NCBI RefSeq assembly: GCF_009299835.1
Contig: NZ_VKCZ01000020.1
Location: forward strand, 496,001 to 560,000
Length of the DNA: 64,000 nucleotides
Source of the DNA: Microlunatus speluncae
GTDB taxonomy: Bacteria > Actinomycetota > Actinomycetes > Propionibacteriales > Propionibacteriaceae
Direction: 5' to 3'
Made by a program: the position numbers and the translations under genes. The notes beneath the pieces are model-generated. The model was not told the DNA's origin and searched no databases. It saw nothing but the letters and a program-made list of their open reading frames with translations. This document shows positions 47,906 through 56,824 of this stretch, in pieces (the stretch's first letter is position 1; each line of letters opens with the position of its first letter).

Positions 47906-48844
47906 TCATCGGCTCGGCTGCGAATTCTCCAAGCCGGCGAGGTCGACCAGCTCGAGATCGTGCTGATCCTGGGCCAGCGCCGCGCGCAGCGGCCGTTCGT
48001 GTGAGCTGCCGACGATGGCGAGCAGCCGGCCGCCGGGGATCAGACCGGATGCCTCGCGCAGCCGGGCTGCCATGGCCAAGTTCCGAGTGCGCCACTGGGC
48101 CAGCCGGGCCCGCATCGCGCCGGTGGGGTCCGGGAAGGTGACCCGGCTGCCACTTTCGTTCTGCTCCAGGTATTCGGAGAACTCGGGCGTCGTGACGCCG
48201 ACCCACTTCAACCAATGATCATGATCGGTGTCGTTGCCGGGCGGCCGGGTCGTCGTCAGGTTGGCATGCTTCCACCAGGATCCGTCGGTCGAGGTCCAGT
48301 CGTCCGGCATCCGATCGAGGAGACCGACCCCGGCGTGATCATCAAAATGGATCAGCTCGCGGTGACCGAACTCGCGGGCCAGCGCGACGCCGACCCGGAC
48401 CCGCTCCGACGGCGAGGTCTCCAGCCGGGCCAGGAACGAACGGGCCGGCTCGCGAAGATCGGCCTCGCGCCACGGCAACAACAGCGCGTTGTCGGGCTCG
48501 CGGGCCAGCAGCCAGCCCAGCACCCGGTCGGTCAGTGACGACTGCGGATCGGTGGCCACCCGCCGGGCCTGCCACACGGACCACGGCCGCTCGCCGGCCA
48601 CGGCTGCCGCCCCGGTCCGGGCATCGGGCGCGCCGCCGACCGAGAAGTCGGCGAAGGCGCCACCGCGCTCCTCGTACTCGACCACGAGGTGCCCGGGGAG
48701 GTTCTCGATGCCGATCAGGTCCGGGCGCCAGGCCCGGAGCAGGTCCCGGCCGCGGGCGATCGCCGCGTCCGGCACCTCCGCGCTGAGGTGTGCCACCCCG
48801 ACGATCAACAACTGCGTCGATCCCGACCCCCGAAGACGAATCAT
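47906..48844 (-). CDS. DUF5694/TraB-like protein, unknown function
   Basis: This 312-residue soluble protein begins STQLLIVGVAHLSAEVPDAAIARGRDLLRAWRPDLIGIENLPGH. That pattern resembles TraB/PrgY/DUF5694 proteins, where G-x-x-H and E-x-L-P residues are conserved. Later HFDDHAGVG and AIVGSSHERPLRAAL repeat the pattern, including a second G-S-S-H. The fold suggests a metal-dependent hydrolase, but activity is not established. The ATG at 48844 has a TACGGT -10 box 6 bases upstream. It is divergent from the sugar-import operon. Confidence 0.75.
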   Translation of the reverse strand: MIRLRGSGSTQLLIVGVAHLSAEVPDAAIARGRDLLRAWRPDLIGIENLPGHLVVEYEERGGAFADFSVGGAPDARTGAAAVAGERPWSVWQARRVATDPQSSLTDRVLGWLLAREPDNALLLPWREADLREPARSFLARLETSPSERVRVGVALAREFGHRELIHFDDHAGVGLLDRMPDDWTSTDGSWWKHANLTTTRPPGNDTDHDHWLKWVGVTTPEFSEYLEQNESGSRVTFPDPTGAMRARLAQWRTRNLAMAARLREASGLIPGGRLLAIVGSSHERPLRAALAQDQHDLELVDLAGLENSQPSR

Positions 48845-48850
48845 GATCAG

Positions 48851-48856
48851 ACCGTA
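48851..48856 (-). promoter_or_regulatory. Leaderless-type -10 box for the DUF5694-like gene
   Basis: TACGGT on the minus strand ends 6 bases before the ATG at 48844; TTTCTG 17 bases further up is a weak -35. Confidence 0.5.
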
Positions 48857-48895
48857 GCGGAACAACTTCGACCCAGAAACGAAACTGAGATATGT

Positions 48896-48932
48896 AACCA
48901 CCTTGACTAACTGGTTCGGGCTCGGGTTTGAT
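48896..48932 (+). promoter_or_regulatory. Promoter and operator of the glycan-import operon
   Basis: A -35 TTGACT (48903-48908) and a -10 TTTGAT (48927-48932) are spaced 18 bases apart. AACCA (48896-48900) and TGGTT (48912-48916) form an inverted repeat across the -35 box. The ROK-family gene at 56825, at the end of the same operon, is a likely binder. Confidence 0.5.
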
Positions 48933-48961
48933 GAGCGGAAGGCGAGGGAGAGGGCGGGTCG

Positions 48962-49942
48962 TTGGGACAGGGAGTGCTGTCGGCCGAGCCGACGAAGGCC
49001 GCGGCCGACGCGGTGGCTGAACCGGTGGCGGTGCGCCGCCGGCGGACCTTGCAGCGGCGGCTCTGGCAGGCCCGCTGGTGCTATCTGTTCATCCTGCCCG
49101 GCCTGGTCTATTTCGTGATCTTCCGGTACGTCCCGCTGCTCGGCAACGCCGTGGCCTGGCAGGACTACAGCCCCTTTCTCGGGTTCGAGGGGAGCCCGTG
49201 GGTCGCCTGGGACAACTTCGCCCGGTTGCTCACCGATCCCGAGGTCGCGAACGCGTTGATCAACACGCTGTGGCTGAGCGTGCTGCAGATCGTCTTCGCC
49301 TTCCCGGCGCCGCTGCTGCTGGCCCTGTTGCTGAACAGCATCCTCAGCGACCGGATCAAGCGGTTCGTCCAGTCCGTCGTCTATCTGCCGCACTTCATCG
49401 GCTGGGTGATCGTGGTGTCGATCTGGCAGGCGTTGTTCGGCGGCACCGGAGCGATCAGCGAAGTGCTCTCCGGGCTCACCGGCAGCTCGGTCAATCTGAT
49501 GACCAATCCGGACACCTTTGCGCTGTTGATCACCTCCCAGGTGATCTGGAAGGAGATCGGCTGGGGGACGATCATCTTCCTGGCCGCGATGGCGCTGGTG
49601 CCGCTGGAGCGGTACGAAGCGGCCGCGGTGGACGGGGCCGGCGGCTGGCGTCGGATCTGGCACATCACGCTGCCCGGGATCGCTCCGGTGATCGTGTTGT
49701 TGTTGATCTTGCGCCTCGGCTCGGTGCTCACCGTCGGCTTCGAGCAGATCATCCTGCAGCAGGACGCGGTCGGCGCCGACGTCGCCCAGGTGCTCGACAC
49801 GTTCGTCTACTACCGCGGCGTGCTCGGTGGCGACTGGGGCCTGGCCACCGCGGCCGGCCTGGTCAAGGGCCTGGTCGGCACCGTGCTGGTGCTCGGCGCC
49901 AACTGGCTGGCCAAGCGGCTCGGCGGAGAGGGGGCGTTCTGA
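48962..49942 (+). CDS. ABC sugar importer permease (LplB-like)
   Basis: This 326-residue permease has six membrane helices and the inner-membrane MalF/LplB-like architecture (PF00528). The EAA motif that contacts the ATPase reads YEAAAVDGAGGWRRIWHITLPGI. The N-terminus is basic and cytosolic. The TTG at 48962 is used as start, with GAGGGAGAGGG upstream; the GTG a few codons later with GGGAG nearby is an alternative. The partner permease starts at its stop (TGATG overlap). As in many LplABC/YtcP systems, no ATPase gene is in the operon; a shared MsiK-type ATPase elsewhere is expected. Confidence 0.9.
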   Translation: MGQGVLSAEPTKAAADAVAEPVAVRRRRTLQRRLWQARWCYLFILPGLVYFVIFRYVPLLGNAVAWQDYSPFLGFEGSPWVAWDNFARLLTDPEVANALINTLWLSVLQIVFAFPAPLLLALLLNSILSDRIKRFVQSVVYLPHFIGWVIVVSIWQALFGGTGAISEVLSGLTGSSVNLMTNPDTFALLITSQVIWKEIGWGTIIFLAAMALVPLERYEAAAVDGAGGWRRIWHITLPGIAPVIVLLLILRLGSVLTVGFEQIILQQDAVGADVAQVLDTFVYYRGVLGGDWGLATAAGLVKGLVGTVLVLGANWLAKRLGGEGAF

Positions 49943-50838
49943 TGAGCGTTGCCGCTCGCGTGACCGAGGCGGCCGCCAAGCCGGAGTTCCGGCCGCGCTG
50001 GAACCAGCCGACCCTGACGTCCACGGTGGTCAAGGCCGTCGTCCTCGCGGTGACCGTGGTGGTGATGATCTATCCCTTCCTGTACGTGATCGCGCAGAGC
50101 TTCGCCGCTCCGCCGGGTGAGGGCACCGGCTTCTCGCTGGACGCCTACGCGTCGGTGCTGTCCGGCGGCATCGTGGTCCGGGCCCTGCTGGTCAGCATCG
50201 GGGTGACCGTGGTCGGCACCCTGCTCAGCGTGGTGCTGACCATCCTGCTCGCGTACGGGCTGATGAACACCCGCGAGGTGCCCGGCGGCCGGGTGATCTT
50301 GTATCTGGTGCTGTTCACCATGCTGTTCGGAGCCGGGATCATCCCGAATTACCTGCTGGTGAAGGAACTCGGGTTGCTGGACAGCTACTGGTCGCTGATC
50401 CTGCCCGGCGCGATCAGCGCGTTCAACATGGTCGTCATTCGCAACTTCTTCCAGGGCATCCCACGCGAGCTGATCGAGTGTGCCCGGATCGACGGCGCCA
50501 ATGACTGGCAGATCCTGAGTTTGATCATGGTGCCGCTGTCCAAGGGCGTGATCGCGGTGATCGCGCTGTTCTACGGTGTCGCCTACTGGAACGACTTCTT
50601 CAGCGCGATGATCTATCTCAACGACACCGCCAAGTGGCCGGTGCAGTTGGTGCTCAACCAGTACGTGCTGCAGGGGACCCCGCTGACCCAGCTGCAGAAT
50701 CCGGCCGCGCCGCCACCGCCGGCCAAGTCGGTGCAGATGGCGGTGGTGGTGCTGGCCACCGTGCCGATCCTGATCGTCTATCCCTTCCTCCAACGGTTCT
50801 TCACCAAGGGCGTCCTGACCGGCGCGGTCAAGGGCTGA
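49942..50838 (+). CDS. ABC sugar importer permease (YtcP/LplC-like)
   Basis: This 298-residue second permease has six helices. It begins with VVLAVTVVVMIYPFLYVIAQSFA, and the EAA loop reads ELIECARIDGANDWQILSLIMVPLSKGVI. FYGVAYWNDFFSAMIYLNDTAKWPVQLVLNQYVL is the YtcP/LplC signature. A proline-rich PPPPAKSVQ stretch precedes the last helix. Its ATG overlaps the stop of the first permease, indicating translational coupling and equimolar synthesis. The binding-protein gene follows 20 bases after its stop. Confidence 0.93.
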   Translation: MSVAARVTEAAAKPEFRPRWNQPTLTSTVVKAVVLAVTVVVMIYPFLYVIAQSFAAPPGEGTGFSLDAYASVLSGGIVVRALLVSIGVTVVGTLLSVVLTILLAYGLMNTREVPGGRVILYLVLFTMLFGAGIIPNYLLVKELGLLDSYWSLILPGAISAFNMVVIRNFFQGIPRELIECARIDGANDWQILSLIMVPLSKGVIAVIALFYGVAYWNDFFSAMIYLNDTAKWPVQLVLNQYVLQGTPLTQLQNPAAPPPPAKSVQMAVVVLATVPILIVYPFLQRFFTKGVLTGAVKG

Positions 50839-50858
50839 CCAACAAGCAGGAGATTGCC

Positions 50859-52532
50859 ATGATCAACAATTCGTCGTCACCCGGGCTCACCCGCCGGGGC
50901 GTCCTCGGGCTCGGTCTCGGTGCCGGCGCCGGACTGGCCGCCCTGGCCGGCTGTCGTACCCAACCGACCGGGCCGGCGCCGGGCTCGGAGCCGACGGCGA
51001 AGTTCCGCGCGCCCAACTTCGTGCCGCCGGACCAGGTGCCCGGTGCCATGATCAGCGACATCGACGGTGTCTCGCCGGCCTACAGCCAATACCCACGGGA
51101 GCAGCAGAAGTCGGTCGCCGAGACGCCGGGCAGCGGCGGCGAGGTGTCGACCTTCCAGGTCCTGTTCCAGGCGCCCCCGCCGTCGGACAACCCGTGGCTG
51201 ACCGAGTTCGACCGCCGGCTCGGCGCGCGGCTCAAGGCGACCTTCGGCGCCGGGGATTCGTACGGCCAGAAGGTGCAGACGCTGATGGCCAGCGGTGATC
51301 TTCCGGACATCGCCTTCGTCGAGCGCAGCGCGGCGCCGGCGGTGGTCAAGCCGATGCAGCAGGGCGCGTTCACCGATCTGAGCGACGTGCTCGCCGGATC
51401 TGGCATCGACCCGTACCCCAATCTGGCCCGGATCCCCACCTATGCATGGAAGAATTCCAGCATCAACGGCAAGATCCTCGGCGTCCCGCGGCCGCTGCCG
51501 CTGGTCAACGGCGTGACGATGTATCGCGCCGACTGGGCCGCCGACCTCGGCTTCACCGCGCCGCCGCAGAACGCCGAGGAGGTGAAGGAGCTGCTGGTCG
51601 GCTTCACCAAGGGTGATCATCGCGGCAAGGCCAAGGGCGACACCTGGGGCCTGGCCACCCTCGGCAACGGCGTCAGCTGGGCCGACCAGATGTTCCGGGT
51701 GCCCAACAACTGGCGGCAGAACGACGACGGCACGTTGATCAATGTGATCGAGACCGACGAGTACGAGGCGGCGCTGGTCTGGCTGGTCGACCTGTGGCGG
51801 GCGGGTGCCTGGCATCCCGACGCCGCCACCCTGCCCACGCTGGACTCCCAGGATCTGTTCATGAGCGGCAAGATCGGTCTGATGCCGGCCGGGATCGCGC
51901 CGCACTACCGCAGCATGGTGCCGACGCTGCGGAAGAACGACCCGGCGGCCGAAGTGGTCGCGGTCAGCGCCCCCGGTCACGACGGCGGCGACCCGGTGAT
52001 CCACCAGCAGGGCGGCTACTTCGGCATCGCCGCGATCCCGTCCGAGGTGGGGCAGGACGACCAGCGGCTCGAGGAGCTGTTGCGGGTGATCAACTACTGG
52101 TGCGCCCCGTTCGGCAGCGAGGAACACACCTTCATCAACTACGGCATCGAGGGCCGGCACTTCAGCTACGACGACCGCGGCACGCCGATCGCCGTCGACG
52201 GTGATCGGCCGCTGACCGAGGTCGCCGGACCGTCCTTCCTGGTGCAGCCGCTGGAGGCGGTGTTCTTCTTCCCCGGCGACGACAGTGCCGCGACCGAAGC
52301 GCAGCAGAACATCGCCAAGGCGGTGCCGCTGTCGATCGAGGACCCGACCCGCAGCCTGATCTCCGAGACGGACATCCGGCAGTCCGCGGCGCTCGGCCAA
52401 CTCAACGACGACTATCTGTACGGCATCATCACCGGGCGGCGGCCGCTCAGCGAGCTGGCCACCTGGCGGGAGCGCTGGCGGAGCACCGGCGGCGACGCCA
52501 TCCGGAAGGAATTCGAGGCCGGCCTGGCATGA
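50859..52532 (+). CDS. Extracellular solute-binding lipoprotein (LplA-like)
   Basis: This 557-residue substrate-binding protein is secreted by a Tat-like lipoprotein signal: twin Arg in TRRGVLGLGLGAGAG and a lipobox LAGC (C about 29). It is longer than usual binding proteins and matches the LplA/oligosaccharide class. It has two lobes with aromatic residues typical of carbohydrate binding (PLPLVNGVTMYRADWAADLGF, WGLATLGNGVSWADQMF). A CAGGAGA ribosome-binding site precedes the ATG. It feeds the two permeases upstream; glycosidases follow, so the ligand is probably an oligosaccharide containing rhamnose and/or N-acetylhexosamine. Confidence 0.92.
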   Translation: MINNSSSPGLTRRGVLGLGLGAGAGLAALAGCRTQPTGPAPGSEPTAKFRAPNFVPPDQVPGAMISDIDGVSPAYSQYPREQQKSVAETPGSGGEVSTFQVLFQAPPPSDNPWLTEFDRRLGARLKATFGAGDSYGQKVQTLMASGDLPDIAFVERSAAPAVVKPMQQGAFTDLSDVLAGSGIDPYPNLARIPTYAWKNSSINGKILGVPRPLPLVNGVTMYRADWAADLGFTAPPQNAEEVKELLVGFTKGDHRGKAKGDTWGLATLGNGVSWADQMFRVPNNWRQNDDGTLINVIETDEYEAALVWLVDLWRAGAWHPDAATLPTLDSQDLFMSGKIGLMPAGIAPHYRSMVPTLRKNDPAAEVVAVSAPGHDGGDPVIHQQGGYFGIAAIPSEVGQDDQRLEELLRVINYWCAPFGSEEHTFINYGIEGRHFSYDDRGTPIAVDGDRPLTEVAGPSFLVQPLEAVFFFPGDDSAATEAQQNIAKAVPLSIEDPTRSLISETDIRQSAALGQLNDDYLYGIITGRRPLSELATWRERWRSTGGDAIRKEFEAGLA

Positions 52533-54811
52533 GCGTCCCGACTTCGCCGCAACCCGATCGGCACGGCCCGCTGTCCCGGGGCGCGGTCTGGATCACCGCG
52601 GCCGCCTGGCAGGCGGATCCGGCCGGCCCGCTGCCGGTGCTCGGCACCGACTTCCGCTGCCCCGACCGGCCGACCTCGGCGGTGCTCCGGATCGCCGGCC
52701 TCGGGGTGTTCGCCGCGTCGATCAACGGCTGTCCGGTGTCGCCCGATCTGCTCGAGCCCGGCTATGCCGACTATGCGCAGCGGGTCGACTACTGCAGCTA
52801 CGACGTGACCCACCTGCTGTCGGCCGGCGACAACGTGCTGGTGATCGAACTCGGCCCGGGGATGTATCGCTCGCAACGCCTCGACGACCGTTGGACCAAG
52901 ATCAAGAGCAACTACGGGGATCTCGCCGCCTGCGCCGCGCTGACCCTGAAGTACGGCGACGGCGGCGTCGAGGAAGTGATCAGCGGCCCCGGCTGGGGCG
53001 GGACACTGGGCCAGACCAGGTCCTCGAACTGGACCGGTGGTGAGGATTTCGACGCCCGGGTCCGATTGGACACCTCGGTCGACGGGGTGCCGGACTGGCC
53101 GCGGGCCGTGGTCGCCCGGACGCCGCCGAAGCTCCGGCTCAGTGCGAAGACGGCGCCGCCGTTGCGGGTCCGGGAAGTGGTCGACCCGATCGGCATCCGG
53201 CCCGACGCCGGCGGCAACCAGGTGATCGACTTCGGCGTCAACTTCGCCGGCTGGGTCGAGCTCGATCTGCCGGCCGACAGCCGAGTCACCCTCCGGCCCG
53301 CGGAACTGCTGCACGACGACGGCACCATCGATCCCCGGACCGAGGGCTGGGATCCCGTCTATCACACGGTTTCCACCGGCTCCCGGCCGCTGACCTGGCA
53401 CCCGCGCTTCTGCTACAACGGCCTGCGCTATCTGGAGGTCGGCGGGCTCGACCGGCCGCTGCGGGCCGAGGACGTGCGCGGCCTGGTGATCTCCGCGGCC
53501 GTCCGGGCCACCGGCGACTTCGCCTGTGCCGATCCCAGGATCACCGACCTGCACCGGATCGTGCACCGGGCGGTCACCTCCAACATGTATTCGGTCTTCA
53601 CCGACTGCCCGCACCGGGAGAAGCTCTGCTTCCTGGAAGAGCTGCACCTCGCCTTCCCCGTGCTGCAGTGGAACTACGACGTGCAGGCGATCATGATCAA
53701 CACCCTGCAACTGGTCCGGGAGGCCCAGGCGGCGGACGGACACCTGCCGCTCTACGTGCCGGAGTGGGACCCGTTCCCGGACCCTTGGCGCGGCGACGTC
53801 AACTGGGGCGGCGTGATCATCATGCTGCCGTGGCTGCTGCACCGCGGCTACGGTGATCGGCGGGTGCTGCGGGACAACTACGAGGCGATGACCCGCTATG
53901 CCCGGCACCTGCTCGACGCCCGGGTCGACGGCCTGCTGACGTACGGGCTCGGCGACTGGGACGGGCGTGACTTCCGGTCGGTCCCGCTGGTCGGCACCGC
54001 GACCCTGGCCCGGCTGCTCGCCGTGCTCGGGCAGGTGGCCGACGAGCTCGGCCAGGCCGGGGACGCCGCCTGGTGGCGGAACGAATCGCGGCTGGTCGCC
54101 GACCGCGTCCGGGCCGAGTTCTGGAACGAGCGAGAGCTGACCGTCGGCGAGGACAGCATCGGCGAGGTCGCGATCGCGCTGCGGTACGGCATCGTGCCGG
54201 AGGACCGGACGGTCGCGGTGCTGGACCGGCTGGAGCAGCGGATCATGGCCGCCGGCTACGTCGTCGACCTCGGCGAGGTCGGGCTGCCGGCCATGATCGA
54301 GATCCTGGCCGCCCATGATCGACACGAGACGATCTTCCGGTTCGCGGTGCAGTCGGAGCAGCCCGGTTACGGCTACCTGCTGCGGCACGGGGCCACCTCG
54401 CTGACCGAGACCTGGGACGGGCCGACCTACGGGATCAGCCAGAACCACTTCATGCTCGGCGCCATCGACGATTGGTTCTACGCCCATCTGGCCGGGCTGC
54501 AACAGACGCCGGACAGCCGCGGCTTCCGCGAGTTGATCATCCGGCCGCGGCCATGTGGCGGCCTCGGCTCGGCCCGGGCGGCCTACCGGACCGACCGCGG
54601 CACCTTCGCCGCCGAGTGGCGGATCGAGGCGGGCGAGTTCCGGCTGGAGGCCGAGGTCCCGCTCGGCTCGAGCTGCCTGATCGAGACCCCGGACGGACAC
54701 CGGGAGAGCGTCGGCAGCGGTCGACACGTGATCATCCGACCCTGGGCCGAGGCTGCCCCGTCGACCGGCGCGGGCCGCGACGCCGATCGTGCCCTGGAGG
54801 AAACCTCATGA
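52529..54811 (+). CDS. GH78 alpha-L-rhamnosidase
   Basis: This 760-residue protein belongs to glycoside hydrolase family 78. N-terminal beta-sandwich domains include an AVLRIAGLGVFAASINGCPVSPDLLEPGYADY carbohydrate-binding-like region typical of Bac_rhamnosid_N. The (alpha/alpha)6 barrel runs from VTSNMYSVFTDCPHREKLCFLEE, where the general acid and base lie (usually DCPxRxERxxWxGD), to TETWDGPTYGISQNHFMLGAIDDWFY. The acid/base motif differs from the common form (KLCFLEELH), so specificity may be shifted. There is no signal peptide. It starts at the stop of the binding-protein gene (ATGA). Confidence 0.9.
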   Translation: MSVPTSPQPDRHGPLSRGAVWITAAAWQADPAGPLPVLGTDFRCPDRPTSAVLRIAGLGVFAASINGCPVSPDLLEPGYADYAQRVDYCSYDVTHLLSAGDNVLVIELGPGMYRSQRLDDRWTKIKSNYGDLAACAALTLKYGDGGVEEVISGPGWGGTLGQTRSSNWTGGEDFDARVRLDTSVDGVPDWPRAVVARTPPKLRLSAKTAPPLRVREVVDPIGIRPDAGGNQVIDFGVNFAGWVELDLPADSRVTLRPAELLHDDGTIDPRTEGWDPVYHTVSTGSRPLTWHPRFCYNGLRYLEVGGLDRPLRAEDVRGLVISAAVRATGDFACADPRITDLHRIVHRAVTSNMYSVFTDCPHREKLCFLEELHLAFPVLQWNYDVQAIMINTLQLVREAQAADGHLPLYVPEWDPFPDPWRGDVNWGGVIIMLPWLLHRGYGDRRVLRDNYEAMTRYARHLLDARVDGLLTYGLGDWDGRDFRSVPLVGTATLARLLAVLGQVADELGQAGDAAWWRNESRLVADRVRAEFWNERELTVGEDSIGEVAIALRYGIVPEDRTVAVLDRLEQRIMAAGYVVDLGEVGLPAMIEILAAHDRHETIFRFAVQSEQPGYGYLLRHGATSLTETWDGPTYGISQNHFMLGAIDDWFYAHLAGLQQTPDSRGFRELIIRPRPCGGLGSARAAYRTDRGTFAAEWRIEAGEFRLEAEVPLGSSCLIETPDGHRESVGSGRHVIIRPWAEAAPSTGAGRDADRALEETS

Positions 54812-56793
54812 CCAACCTCGCCGAAGCACCGAGCCCGGACCGGGTGATCACCGACCCGGCCGCCGACCCGACCGACCGGCCGGCGACGCTGCCGTCGCTG
54901 CGGCACTGGACCGACGGGTCGGGCCGGCTGACCCTCGGCCGACCGGGCGTGATCAGCTGCTCCGGCCCGGCGGCGACGGACGTCGCCGAACTGCTCGCCG
55001 GCGACCTGGAGCTGTTCCGGGGCGCGCGCCCCGCGATCAGCGCCGGCGACGGTGCGGACGGTGGGATCCAGTTGATCATGGACCCGCGGGCCGAGCTGCC
55101 GGCCGAGGGCTATCGGCTGGAGATCGGCGACGCGGTCCGCGTCGTGGCCGGCACCCGGTCCGGACTGCTCTACGGCTGCCAGACGATCGGCCAGCTGCTG
55201 AAGCAGGATCCCGAGCGCCGGTCACTGCCGCGCGGCGAGGCGATCGACTTCCCGCGCTGCGCCGTCCGCGGCCAGATGATCGACGTCGGCCGCAAGTTCC
55301 TGCCGCTGTCGTACCTGCGGTCGGAGATCCGGCGGATGGCCTGGATGAAGCTCAACAGCCTGCATCTGCACCTGACCGAGTGGAACGGCTTCCGGTTCGA
55401 GAGCCTGGAGTTCCCGGGGCTGGCCTCGGCCGAGCACTACACCCAGGCCGAGCTGCGCGAGCTCGATGCGTATGCCGCCCGCTGGGGCGTGACGATCGTG
55501 CCGGAGATCGACCTGCCCGGGCACGCGGTCTGGCTCACCCGCTATGAGCCACGGCTGCGGTTGCGATCACCGGGCCTCGACCGGGCCGGCTGGCCGGGCG
55601 GTCGCGGCGGCGGTTGGACGATGGACGTGACGTCGGACTTCGCGCGCGACTTCGTCCGGCGGTTGGTGATCGAGGTCGGCGGGGTGTTCAGCGGCGACGT
55701 GGTGCACATCGGCGGCGACGAACTGCCGCTGCAGACCGCCGAGCAGCAGGACCCGGTGCTGCTCGAGTACGCGCGGTCGCGGGGGCTGCGCTATGCCGGC
55801 GACGTGCTGGTCGACTTCATCAATGATCTTGCCGGAGCCCTGCGTGAGCACGGAAAACGGGCCGAGATCTGGGAGTGGTGGAACTACGGTGATCAGCCGA
55901 TGAGCATCGCCCCGGATCGGGACATCATGATCGACAAGTGGCTGGACGGCGACCCGGCCGAGCTGGCCCGACAGGGCTATCAGACGGTCGGCGTCAACTG
56001 GGGCGGCAACTACGTCACGCCCGGCTACAGCACCACCCCGAACGGCACGTCGCCGCAGGGCTTCGAGGGCTACATGCCGGCCGAACGGATCTACGTCGAC
56101 GACGACTATCCGCAGGGGGAGCGGTTGTTGGGCTATCGGCTCGGGCGGTGGATGGACAAGTCGGAGGCCAGGAGCACGGCCTGGGTGCACTTCTTCTCCC
56201 ACCGCCCGTTGCAAGTGCTCGCCGACCGGACCTGGGGCGGCCCGTCCGCCACCTCGGCGCCGGGCTTCTATGCCAAGGCCGACGCGATCGGCGGACCCGG
56301 CGACGCGCTGACCGCCGTCCCGACGCGGGCCTGCCGCATCGCCCGCGCGAGCAGCGAGGAACTCGACGCTGAGGACGGCGCGGTCCGGCACCTGCTGGAC
56401 CCGGATCCGTTGACCCAGTGGGTGACCCGCTATCGCAACGATCTGATGATCACGCCGCATCAGGTGGTGATCGATGTCGGGGCCGAGCGCCCGCTGGCCG
56501 GGGTCGAGCTGTGGCCGCGCCAGGACGGCCGGGTGATCGACGAGTTCCACCACACCAAGGCCCGGCCGCGCGGGGTCCGGATCGCCCTGAGCGCCGACGG
56601 CACGGACTGGTCCGAGGTCTGGTCCGGCGAGCTGCCGAACGAGCAGCCCGCCCAGGCCGTACGGTTCCCGGTGACGCCGGCCCGCTATCTGAAGTTGATC
56701 ATCGACAGCGACTGGGACAACCTGTTCGTCACCGCGATCGCGTACCTGAGCGTGTTGCAGGGGCCGTTGACCGCCTATCGTGAGGTTCCTTGA
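54808..56793 (+). CDS. GH20 beta-N-acetylhexosaminidase with F5/8-type C-terminal domain
   Basis: This 661-residue protein has an N-terminal GH20b domain and a GH20 TIM barrel. HIGGDEL carries the catalytic pair D304-E305 (His300 begins the motif), and SLHLHLTEWNGFRFES and VPEIDLPGHA are typical. A C-terminal discoidin-like (F5/8 type C, CBM32) domain of about 140 residues contains SEELDAEDGAVRHLLDPDPLTQWVT and GVELWPRQDGRVIDEF. It should release terminal GlcNAc or GalNAc. There is no signal peptide, so it acts after import. The ATG overlaps the rhamnosidase stop; a TGGAGG ribosome-binding site lies just upstream. Confidence 0.92.
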   Translation: MTNLAEAPSPDRVITDPAADPTDRPATLPSLRHWTDGSGRLTLGRPGVISCSGPAATDVAELLAGDLELFRGARPAISAGDGADGGIQLIMDPRAELPAEGYRLEIGDAVRVVAGTRSGLLYGCQTIGQLLKQDPERRSLPRGEAIDFPRCAVRGQMIDVGRKFLPLSYLRSEIRRMAWMKLNSLHLHLTEWNGFRFESLEFPGLASAEHYTQAELRELDAYAARWGVTIVPEIDLPGHAVWLTRYEPRLRLRSPGLDRAGWPGGRGGGWTMDVTSDFARDFVRRLVIEVGGVFSGDVVHIGGDELPLQTAEQQDPVLLEYARSRGLRYAGDVLVDFINDLAGALREHGKRAEIWEWWNYGDQPMSIAPDRDIMIDKWLDGDPAELARQGYQTVGVNWGGNYVTPGYSTTPNGTSPQGFEGYMPAERIYVDDDYPQGERLLGYRLGRWMDKSEARSTAWVHFFSHRPLQVLADRTWGGPSATSAPGFYAKADAIGGPGDALTAVPTRACRIARASSEELDAEDGAVRHLLDPDPLTQWVTRYRNDLMITPHQVVIDVGAERPLAGVELWPRQDGRVIDEFHHTKARPRGVRIALSADGTDWSEVWSGELPNEQPAQAVRFPVTPARYLKLIIDSDWDNLFVTAIAYLSVLQGPLTAYREVP

Positions 56794-56824
56794 TCGTCTT
56801 CAGAACGGAAGGGCTGGGCGTGCA

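Noticed and set aside
52412..54727. 771-codon minus-strand frame
   Set aside because: It is the antisense shadow of the GH78 gene; no coherent domain or ribosome-binding site.
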